A stretch of DNA of 64,000 bases from the NCBI GenBank assembly GCA_934045075.1, contig OW203724.1, positions 17,351,143 to 17,415,142 of the forward strand. The letters run 5' to 3'. Below are positions 54,960-64,000 of the stretch, in pieces. The stretch comes from Yponomeuta sedellus. Lineage: Eukaryota > Arthropoda > Insecta > Lepidoptera > Yponomeutidae. The notes beneath the pieces were generated by a model. The model did no database searches. It was not told the DNA's origin and worked only from the letters and a program-made list of their open reading frames with translations. The number at the start of each line of letters is the position of its first letter. Position 1 is the stretch's first letter. The translations under genes were made by a program, and so were the position numbers.

Positions 54960-55047
54960 CTGACGCAGAAGGTACCTGATAACTTGTAAAGTATTATACC
55001 GGATAACTTGGTAAAGTACCGGATACCGGATAACTTGGTAAAGTATT
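54960..55047 (+). repeat. Short irregular tandem repeat
   Basis: GATAACTTGGTAAAGTA-like units occur three times (about 54977, 55003 and 55030) separated by TTATACCG or CCGGATACCG. Confidence 0.7.
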
Positions 55048-55244
55048 ATCGCTCAACATACACAAAAAAACGGATGAACGGTGAGAACCTCCTCCTTTCG
55101 TCCTCCTCATAGTCGGTTAAACACAAGAATAATAAACAGCAAACTATTAGGCTATGATAAAAACGCATGGAGAGACACTTTTAAAGATGTGCTTCAGAAT
55201 TATCCTGTTTTTATAAATGACTACTAATACAGTGGTATTCCTAA

Positions 55245-55620
55245 CATCATCATCATCATCAACCCATAATGTCCCCACCGAGGCGCACGGGTCACTTCCC
55301 TGAGGATAAGCCATACTCCACCATAGGGGCCAAGTCCGGATTGGTGGAGGCTTGCAAGACTAGTGACAGGTCTTACTGTCAGAAGTTTTCAAGTCGCCCT
55401 AAGGCCTCTGAATTGGCTTAACGACTGCTATGTATTGACGAATGCCTTCACCAACTGCTTATCGTGCCTTACGAAGCATGGAACCGCTAGGAAAAACGCC
55501 ACATTGTTAGTCTGAGACCATGCCATGATCCAGGTCAGAGCCATCCACGCATTGAACGCGCCCTATGCTTCACCTTCGTGATCGCTTAAGATTACTCGGC
55601 CAGCCGGGGCAACTAGACTT
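55245..55620 (-). mobile_element. 5S rRNA-derived SINE, copy 8 (full-length, diverged)
   Basis: Starts at the 3' end with (ATC)n at 55246-55260 (a GAT tail in minus orientation) and CAACCCATAATGTCCCCACC. The common body follows and the head region (GATCGCTTAAGATTACTCGG) is present but strongly diverged from 5S. Confidence 0.72.
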
Positions 55621-56379
55621 CCTATAACTATTACTAATGCTTATGTAGATTTATTCTAAAAAAAAATAACAAACAGTGTTTGTTATCGAACTTCTCCGAA
55701 ACGGCTTCACGGATTACTATGAACGTTTTTGTGTTTATTCGGTTGATCTGAAAATAGGTCGTCGGCTAAAACATCGGCAAAACAACCTATTTTAGGTCAG
55801 CCAGTATTTTAAGAAAATAACTGCACCTACTAGCAACGAGGGTACAAAAGTACAAGCCTATTTTGCAACCCACTGACCGGAGCCTGTGTCACCCTCGTTT
55901 TGTCACTCCACCGCAGAGCGAATCGGTTTTATTGACTGCTGCGGTTGCCACGTGCCGCCGTGAGACTCTTGCTGCCGTTCAAAGCAAGTTTTTTTTTCAG
56001 ACTTCGGGGGAAATCCCAGATTGGGGTAAGAACCTTACCGGAATTATTGCCGACGTGACGTGACGCGGGCGCGATCGATGGCCAGATACTTTCACGGTTG
56101 GGTTTTCAAACTAATTCGTTTGAGAGAAATTAAGCAGATGATTTTTTCAACAAAAATACAGTCACAATAATAATTTATTTGCGGAAAGGGTTCCCAGGGT
56201 ATGTACACCTAGTGATTGCAGCTGATACATATAATATCGACTTTAATCTAGATATAATTATCTTTTAGGTATGTTTGATGGTGGGGCCAAAGATGTCTAA
56301 GACACAAATCATGACGAACCGACCCACTGAACTTTCAGGAGAGGGAGATCGCTAGTTATTTCAAAAACCTAGAAAACGT
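55621..56379. other. No gene recognised
   Basis: A 66-residue open frame (55863-56063) has no recognisable motif. The rest is AT-rich. Confidence 0.4.
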
Positions 56380-56479
56380 CTTCATAGCAAAGATCCCATA
56401 ATGTAATGTAGACTAAGGCATTTGATCAATTCGTATTCCCCATCCTCACAATAGATGGTGCTAAAATATGGACGCTCAA

Positions 56480-56835
56480 ATATCTAGAAAATCCATGTTG
56501 TGCAGAGGGCCACAGAAAAGCTATGCTAAGCTTATCGATCGAGTACAGAACATCGTAATTCGGCAGGAGACCAGGTCACACGAATCACCAAACTAACGTG
56601 GAATGGGTGACAGACATCTGGTAAGACGGGAAGACGGACGATGGACGGACGCAGTCACAGAGTAGAGGCTAAAACCTGGCTGTCGTCAATAGGTGGGTGA
56701 GCCGCCTACACTATGGGTCGATGTCATTAAAAAAGGCGGCAGGAGGACAATAGATGAGATTAGCAGAGGACCGGTGAGATTGGCGTGACAGTGAAGAGGC
56801 CTTTGTCTAACAGTGCGCGTCTTTCATAAGTTGTA
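56480..56835 (+). pseudogene. LINE C-terminal coding remnant
   Basis: Broken plus-strand frames resemble the final LKWxWAGH ... GRRxxGRPxxRWxDDI ... W...DRxxWRxxEEAF segment of endonuclease/RT LINEs: AAACTAACGTGGAATGGGTG, AGACGGACGATGGACGGACG and GAGATTGGCGTGACAGTGAA GAGGCCTTTGTC. Heavily decayed. Confidence 0.5.
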
Positions 56836-57614
56836 TAGACAGATACTAATAAAATAATATAGTTATATATTAAACGGGTGTAGTCGCTAATATTTATTAG
56901 TTAAAACGTAATTACCTTATTTCGCAATTGCGTTTTACCTATTATATAATCGCGATTAGACCTGTTTAACATATAACCATCATTAACAAATACTAAAATA
57001 GTAACAATTTTTATATAACATAACGTTTATTCGCCCAAAGAACAAGTATTCGTCATATATATGATGTGACAGTAAATTTTTTAAATTATTTATTATTTGT
57101 AACTTAGTATAAATTCACGGTCATAATCGATATACCTAAAGGTAAAGCTCTACAGGAGGGTTGTCATAAATGAAGCATCGGAAAAGCCCAAATAAACTAA
57201 ACTAAGCCATCCCTAACTAGGAGGGCGTTCGATATAAATATCCTTCATATTTCAAAGTCGCTGGCATCTGGACACTGGCCATTGAGAAAGGGTTTGCGTT
57301 GCATAATTAAGGCGGCTGTTTTTGTTAGTTAATTGCTCAGATTTACTATGATCACTACAGGGGGCATTGCCTATTTGATTCATTGAAGATATTGTGCTTG
57401 GGAGGGTACACAGTGTCACTTTTATTTAGAATCCGCAAGATTTCACTATGCTGGAAACCTGAAGACAGTTTATGAAAACAACCTTACGACTGAATTAGAC
57501 ATTAGTTCCAATGGAGAACCAGCAAATAAAAAATCAATACGGGTGCTTTTTTGTAATAATCTACCCAATATATTCCGTTACATGAGATATGAAGTTTCAA
57601 TAAACCCCTGAACC
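56836..57614. other. No feature seen
   Basis: AT-rich non-coding sequence. Confidence 0.4.
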
Positions 57615-57715
57615 CTTGAAATTGCCGTTCTGCGGTGGGCATGCGTGGCTACTAAGCTCATACTTTCTCTCTGAGATAAGGCCTGTGCCCAGCAGTGGGG
57701 CGATTGTAGACTACA
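57615..57715 (+). mobile_element. SINE family C, 3' end
   Basis: GAAATTGCCGTTCTGCGGTG GGCATGCGTGGCTACTAAGC TCATACTTTCTCTCTGAG ... GCCTGTGCCCAGCAGTGGGG. This plus-strand copy shows the LINE-like CCCAGCAGTGGGG terminus of the family. Confidence 0.65.
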
Positions 57716-57939
57716 TAAAAATAAGTAATACCAAAAAGTTTACTAACCCCTGGTTTCTCCTACTCTTACAGTCTGGTAATTTAAGTTAAATAATGATATA
57801 CAATTTTAAGATTTTTCACTATGCTCTTTAGCCAACTGACAGCTGTAAATAGTAGAATAATAGGTTTAATTAGTGAACCAGACACCAGATAAAAGTATTT
57901 TCGTCAGACCAATTGCATGTAATTGTAAAAAAAATTTTG

Positions 57940-58045
57940 AGCATCGAGAGTGATGTTGAAGGAAAACATCGCGAGGAAACCAGAGTGTCTGATACGTTCA
58001 AATACCTCAGCGCTTGAAATTGCCAATCCGCAAGATGAAGTAATT
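57940..58045 (+). mobile_element. SINE family C, body fragment
   Basis: TGAAGGAAAACATCGCGAGG AAACCAGAGTGTC ... AATACCTCAGCGCTTGAAAT TGCCAATCCGC. Same orientation as the fragment at 57615. Confidence 0.6.
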
Positions 58046-59360
58046 CGCTTGTAATCAGACAAATCAGACAGATTATTGTAATAATGCTTCGCTGTAATGT
58101 ATACATGGATCCGTTCAGTGTCGGTAAGTTGGTCTGTTGGTTTCAGGATGAATTAATTTGCTTGTAGTCCTAGAATTATTATTCTAGACTGGAAAATGAT
58201 CATTTAGAGCGGGTATGATTCAAATACAAGTCTACAATAAACTCAATCTTGCACGTCGACATTGCGGGGTTATGCCTAGGTATTTCCATTTTTTTCCTGA
58301 GGACATTTCCTATTTTGTTTTTCTATTAGGTTTCTTTTTTGCGCATATCAATTGCAGAACTCCAAGTGATAATTGACACTTATCAACACACAATGACCGG
58401 TGAAAAGGAGGAAATGCATTCAGACGTTCGCAGCCAGACCCCTCGACAAACTTGCACAAAAGGAAAGAAATCGCAAGAGACATCTTTTGAATAATTCCCG
58501 TCTCTGGGACAGACAAACGGACACGCACAACATTCGGGTGAAGCCTCCATCCCTGACAGCTAATTAGCGCCTTCATTGTCAAACTAATCTCACCGCACAC
58601 GGCGAAATATCCTATTTTAATCCCAGTCACACTTAATATTAAGCTGAATTTCCTCTGTCCACTCTTGCAGATTTCTTCAGACTTGATTTTGCTTGAAACA
58701 ATGTAATTTAAAACCAACTGTGTGAAAAATTAGGCTGAGTTTTCTCTGGAGGAGACGAGAAGTTTTCTTGAACAATTCGAGTGCTGGAAAAATACAATAA
58801 TCCGCATAGAATGGTGGCCATTGTATTGAGTCAGTGTCCAGGAAGGATGTTTTGTCGGGGTGTTCTTTTTATTGCCGAATTTGCGTTTTATGGGCCGTCT
58901 CGCTGGGGCGGTGAGGGATTGTGACAGTTTATTTTATTCCCGGAGGCCTTATTTGTTATTAACAAGTGCTCGTTTCCAATACGACCGAAAGATGTCAGAG
59001 AATTAAAACCGTTGTAAAAAAATCACATAAAAATGTATGTGGATGGAGTTGACAGTCGAAGAGAAAATAAGAAATAGAACATCGCACTGTAGATCACGTA
59101 GACAACTATCCAAATTAGATTGCTCATTTTTAGCTGTCAAGTGGGGGATGGCAGAAATATTAAAATGTTCAAATGACATAAAGGAAGCTCGCTTTAAAAT
59201 ACTGTTGAAATAACATTCCATTCCAGCTTCATATCTCAGGCAACTTTGACGAGTTCCCCCCAACTGCTTGATATTTGAACAATATTCCGATGTAAATCCT
59301 AAACTGCAAAGTAAGGTACATGGGGCTGCAAGTGATGCAAAATACTTCAACCAGATGTTG
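58046..59360. other. No gene recognised
   Basis: The longest open frame (58310-58717, minus, 135 aa) has no motif I can name and no neighbouring exon; not called. Confidence 0.4.
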
Positions 59361-59570
59361 CTGCCTGTACATAATACAGAGAGAATTGTAAAGAGGTTCG
59401 AAATTTCACTGATGCAGGTAAGTCGGCCATTAGCTCAGTTGGAGGAGCGCTGGCACGGTTAGCCAGAGGTCGCGGGTTCGAGTCCCGGCATGGGTGGAAT
59501 TTTAAGCCTCTAAATAGGTTTTTAAAATTGTCCTTAGCACGCGTTAGTGCGTTAAAAAGAATATAATATT
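59361..59570 (+). mobile_element. SINE family B, full-length, direct (non-inverted) form
   Basis: 5' region CTGCCTGTACATAATACAGA, A box TTAGCTCAGTTGGAGGAGCG, B box GGGTTCGAGTCCCGG, then GCCTCTAAATAGGTTTTTAA and the tail TTGTCCTTAGCACGCGTTAG TGCGTTAAAAAG. Reference for the family's order: head and tail in the same orientation. Confidence 0.8.
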
Positions 59571-59924
59571 GTGAGAGTAACTAATCAGCATTATCCAACA
59601 TATAACCGAGGACTAAAAAACAGATAAATCACCTCGAACAACACAAACTAGGCGGGCGAATTCAAAAACATTTACCGAAAGGGGCGCGATATTTGGGTGC
59701 CTGCCTAATTGATATGAGATTTGCGAGCTTCTCTAATTGCGAAATTTGCGATCAGTCACATCCCATCAGGTTAATTAAATCCATTTGTCTGGTAAGTGGT
59801 GGAATTCTGCTGCAAGGCATTGCACAGTAGAGGAGAGGACAACCGTGAAAGAGTGTCAGCGAAAAAATTCATAGGTGAATGTGGTACGCAGTATCTTGAT
59901 ACTTTTATTGAATACTAGCTGGTG
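59571..59924. other. No feature seen
   Basis: Non-coding spacer. Confidence 0.4.
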
Positions 59925-60290
59925 CCCGCGACTTCGTCTGCACAGGATTATCGGGTAGATTTTTTCCTACTTACTTGACACTCATCGTCATATTTTTGAC
60001 AATTTACACAACATATTTATAAATAGTAGCCTATGTATTATTCTGATGTATAAGCTATATTATTGTACAGTGTCATTATAATCCGTTCAGTAATTTTTAC
60101 GCGAAAGAGTAACATAATTAATTTTCCCATGGGAATAAGACCTTTTTCCGAAATAAAACGTAGTCTATGTGTTAATCCAGGGTGTCAGCTAACTCCATAC
60201 TAAATTTTTAAATCGCTCCAGCCGTTTAATATAATAAACATACAACAAACATTGAGTGTGACAAACTTTCGCCTTTATATTATAGTGTGA
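59925..60290 (-). mobile_element. Non-autonomous Helitron-like element, 366 bp
   Basis: The minus strand begins TCACACTATAATATAAAGGC GAAAG and ends GAAGTCGCGGGCACCAGCTA G, followed by T. The ends fit Helitron; no protein is encoded. Confidence 0.55.
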
Positions 60291-62199
60291 TGTGATGTGA
60301 TAGTGTCATAACACTACACATAAGACTATACAAAGGGTGAACAAGAACAGAAAAACCATCGAGGCAACCTGTGAGTAAGACCAAAAAAGGACTTAAGACT
60401 CATAGAATCCATGACAAGCAAGTAAGTATGAATGACATGGCTAGTGCTAACAGCGATAAAGAGGTGTCAGTTTCACAAAAGAAATTCAACTAGCATAAAT
60501 CAGCTGATTTTGTAAAATGGTGAGAGCCTAGATTTAAAAAAAAAATTCAACTTCAAAATTATCCAGTTAATCACAAATTTGGAAAATAAAAAAAAAACAA
60601 TGTTGAATTTCTCGACACACCACTAACGTTTTACGTTAAGATGAAGTATCAACACCGTCCACGCTAGCTATACCGTGATTAGGGCGGGCACAGTCTCCTC
60701 GATCTCGTGAGTTTTTTTCGTCGCCAAAAAGGTCCGTTTTCATTAACGACATTGGCTCACATATTTGTCATAACCTGTCGCCTGCCCCCTCCGCCTCTTG
60801 TGCGGTGCGACGCTCCTTTTTCACGCATTTTTAATTTATGTTGTTTCGGTTTTGTTACTTTTCTGCGCGCGTCCCATAATTGCCTGGTCCTTTTCGACCG
60901 GAATTTAATCAATTGAGCGGAAAAATACTTGCTCTGAATTGAGACAAGTAAAATACGATTTTGGACTGAAATCCGCATTTTAACATCATTTATATTACAC
61001 ATAACTTGCCAAAACATAGCCTACCAAATTATATTAATTACTTTCAAAAGCAATCTTGGGTGTATACACTAGATACTTAATGATTTATCACCAGAATCCT
61101 TAGAATGTATACAAAAGAAGCATGAGCAATGTAAAAAGATACTAAGGTTAATGTACATAGGAATAAAAATGTATCTAAACGAAGCGAGTGATAAGAACTC
61201 TTATAATTTTCGCCCACTGGTAGCATAAGTACCTAGTTTTATGATGTGCCTTAAATTAAATAAAAAAAACTTATTGACAAGACCATATCGATGGCCATGT
61301 TTACAGCAGCCCTGCAATCATGAAGTAAAAACTTACAAGCAAATGATTTTGAAGCTATTTGACGTGATTGTATTTCGTGGCTAACATACTTTGATCTTTT
61401 GGTACAGAATTTCTACCGAAAACCGAAAACGCCCTTAACAAAGCTACCGAAACAGTATCACTAGTCGGCTCTCTTTGCATAATCAAATATTCTACGTTTC
61501 GCCCGAGCGACTCCACCACTCAATGAAGATTCATGCTTGCACTGCCACGTCTAGACGCTATACTAGCGGTGTGATTTTATCTCTCCACAATGTCACTCTT
61601 ATCACCTCGTCATAGAGGTGAGAATCGATAAACGTGCGTGGAAGGTCGAAATGAAAAGCCAGACTATGTAATGTGCCGACTTTGGATATTTAAAAGGCCC
61701 CGACGTTATTATATCCGATTGGGGTATTTTAATTACCAGAATTTTATACTAGCTATGGACGTTTTCTATAATTTGATTCATATAGAGTTCTCTACCTTAC
61801 TCAATTTTCTAAAAATAACTTTTAACTTTGAATATGATTGAGCTAATGCTTTAACGTTGTCTGTGATTGCTTTATTCATAAATTGATAGATAAATAATGA
61901 TTCATAAAGGTCTAACTCCTGAGTTTATTAAACTTACGTATCTTAAAAGTATACTACGGTATGTAAGAGAAATGCGATGCGACTAAGACGCTTATATCTC
62001 ACAATCTTTAAATAAGCAAAGCGCCCTGTTTTTCCAATTAACAAGACAAACTAGGAGATAGAACACACTAGTTATGGATTGGAACTTGTCACGAGGCTTC
62101 TAGTAACAATACAAGCAAACACGCTGTAGAACTACCAAGTAATTGGTTCTGTGGGGGCTTATTATAACATAATATGTAACGTAATCTTTTTTATATCTT
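60291..62199. other. No gene recognised
   Basis: About 1.9 kb of unassigned sequence. A GC-richer block at 60700-60915 is unlike its surroundings but has no motif I can name. Confidence 0.4.
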
Positions 62200-62387
62200 T
62201 CTATAATATAAAAATGAATCCCTGAATGTGTTGGTAAGCGCAAATCTCGAGAGCAGCTGAACCGATTTTGCTAATTCGTTTTTTAGAATATTCCTTGAAG
62301 TACGAGGATGGTTCTTACCGAGAGAAAAATAAGAAAATAATTAAAGAATCGACTGTTAGGCGGTACGAAGTTCGCTGGGTCAGCTAG
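62200..62387 (+). mobile_element. Non-autonomous Helitron, 188 bp
   Basis: Begins TCTATAATATAAAAATGAAT at 62200, ends with a CTG-GGT-CAG mini-hairpin and CTAG (62384-62387), followed by T. Same family as 51689-51871. Confidence 0.77.
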
Positions 62388-62717
62388 TTATTAATACCTA
62401 TATACGTACAAATAAATACATGCGTACTCGGTTGTAAGAACCTGCCAATATAAAAATGAGAATCTTAGACCAGGGTTATTTAGTTATCATGGTAAGTATC
62501 AGACTCATTAATTTGTTTACCACAAGGCATCATTATCCGACAGTCGTCAGACGGGCAGGGCTAACAGATTGCGCCCGGCCATGCATAAATATCTATTAGA
62601 CAGGGACTGGAGATTAATATTTTTCAATGGGCGCATATATAAAATGGAGGCACAAATTGTTCGTAAGAGAAGGTTAACTCTACCTGGACAATTATCCAAA
62701 GAACACTGATTCGATAT
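62388..62717. other. No feature seen
   Basis: Non-coding spacer. Confidence 0.4.
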
Positions 62718-62936
62718 GAACCCTTGTATGTCCCCATTGCTGGGACACGGGTCTCCTCCTGCATTGCAGGAAGATTAGGCCATACTCCAGCACGGGGGCC
62801 AAGTCTTGGTTGGTGGAGACCCTACTGTTGGAAGTTATCAAGCCGCCTGTAGGGCTTCTGACATGGGTGAACGACAGCCATTACATGACAGCCGGCACCA
62901 ACGGCTTAACGTGCCTTGCGAAGCACGGAATACTTA
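62718..62936 (-). mobile_element. 5S rRNA-derived SINE, copy 9 (5'-truncated)
   Basis: CCTTGTATGTCCCCATTGCT GGGACACGGGTCTCC through the body to GTGCCTTGCGAAGCACGGAA. The head is missing and a short deletion lies near 62817. Confidence 0.75.
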
Positions 62937-64000
62937 GATATTTTAATAAAGACTGTTTTAATACATCATCGTGTTTGGGTTACACAATGACCCGTACTAC
63001 AAGTGAATAAAGTAAACTCTTGCAAAATTTGGTGTACTGTCGCTGTAAAGAATATTCAAAGTCAAAGTAAAACAAAAAATAATCACTATTAAAACAAAAT
63101 GTTTATTTAATGAACGTCACAGCTTTTAGTTTCTCAATTAATAGATTATGTGGAGTGGAGAAGAAAGAAACAATGAAATGATAGGTACATTTATTTTTTT
63201 CAAAACAGATTCATCTATATATTTATCAACCGTCAACTACGTAAAGTGCTGGTAAGAATAGTTTTAAGTTTTAAAAAATATTGCGAGTCTATGTTTGGAT
63301 GTAGGTACGCGTCGTGCTCCGCTTCAACGACCGTTCTGTCACTTGCATACGTAAGACTAGTTAGTTTCGTGCACGTTTTTCGACACTTCAACTTTGTAGC
63401 TGCGGCGTACTGAGTTGCACTTCTGCAGTGAATAATTTTCAGAGGGATTGTCTGAGAACAAACATGCTGGAATCTTCGCAAACAAGGGTTGGTTTGCTAA
63501 TGGCGAGGCGGTGCTGAATTTTGTATCTCAATCTACATGGCGTCGTGTCTTGTAACATTTTAAAGTTTATATGTTTGGTTGAAACATGGAAGGAAATTTA
63601 AGAGTCACAAGTCTACAATCACCATTTTATAAAAGGTTTAGTTATATACGGTTCGTGAAATAGTGGCGCGTAGATTCACTGGTTTTCGGTGGTTTGCTAG
63701 AAATTGAGCACCAAATCAAAATGTTCCGAATTCATCAGCAGAAAATTGTAAATCGATCAGCAATTTTCTTAGTACCTATACCGCCTACTGCTAGGCATCT
63801 TTCGTGGGTGTTAGGTCTTTGGTCTGTTTTTAATTTAAATTAATAAATTTGCACACCATATTTCACGTATTTGTGGAGCACGTCTTGCTGCTCATTTATT
63901 TATTCAGCTGAATTGTTGGGTAATCTAAGATTTTTGTTGCTGATAAATTATTTATTCTGCATGAGAACGTACTGGCTTTTTGAATTTGAGGTTTGACAGT
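62937..64000. other. No feature seen
   Basis: AT-rich non-coding sequence to the end of the window. Confidence 0.4.

Noticed and set aside
58310..58717. 135-aa minus-strand open frame
   Set aside because: No recognisable domain; not called without homology evidence.

Overview
This window is a 64 kb stretch of eukaryotic DNA. The mobile-element mix suggests an insect, most likely a moth or butterfly: tRNA-headed SINEs with LINE-like 3' ends, RTE-like and other non-LTR retrotransposon tails, short Helitrons ending in CTAG, mariner and many foldback MITEs. Order-level assignment is inference from these families; no host gene anchors it. No host protein-coding exon, true rRNA gene, true tRNA gene or CRISPR array could be supported. 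The window reads as intergenic or intronic sequence built largely from nested and decaying transposons.

The only apparently intact genes belong to one DNA transposon at 1766-6455. It has perfect 20-bp terminal inverted repeats, a 2-bp AT target duplication and two convergent spliced genes. The first encodes a SAP + SWIM + YqaJ-nuclease protein (2145-4052, +). The second encodes a THAP + DDE transposase (4277-6235, -). This is the organisation of the ISL2EU (IS4EU) superfamily. All splice phases join cleanly and no frame is broken, so the copy looks young and possibly autonomous.

Other regions: 6.9-7.3 kb holds a diverged tandem repeat; 7.8-8.7 kb a SINE cluster; 9.26 and 10.56 kb two MITEs. 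At 12.4-14.9 kb there is a three-level nest: an RTE-like LINE tail, hit by a 262-bp retroelement, itself hit by a 5'-truncated LINE, each insertion with its target duplication visible. At 19 kb a Helitron-like repeat carries two SINE insertions and an exact 103-bp tandem duplication. At 24.6 kb two near-perfect palindromes lie back to back. A broken mariner occupies 28.8-30.1 kb. From 30.9 to 35.3 kb there is a four-unit head-to-tail array of about 1.06-1.22 kb GC-rich units; each unit has a Helitron-like CTAG end and contains a 153-bp minisatellite. The remaining 29 kb is a scatter of SINEs, LINE 3' ends, short Helitrons and MITEs.

The points most worth following are: the intact two-gene transposon; nine copies of a SINE whose head matches 5S rRNA, including the exact spacing of the internal promoter boxes; the Helitron-like concatemer; a tRNA-headed SINE family with repeated 5' inversions inside single target duplications; and a foldback family with 11-13 bp target duplications truncated at alternate ends. 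Coordinates of repeat copies are read by eye and are good to about 5-20 bp unless a target duplication fixes them.
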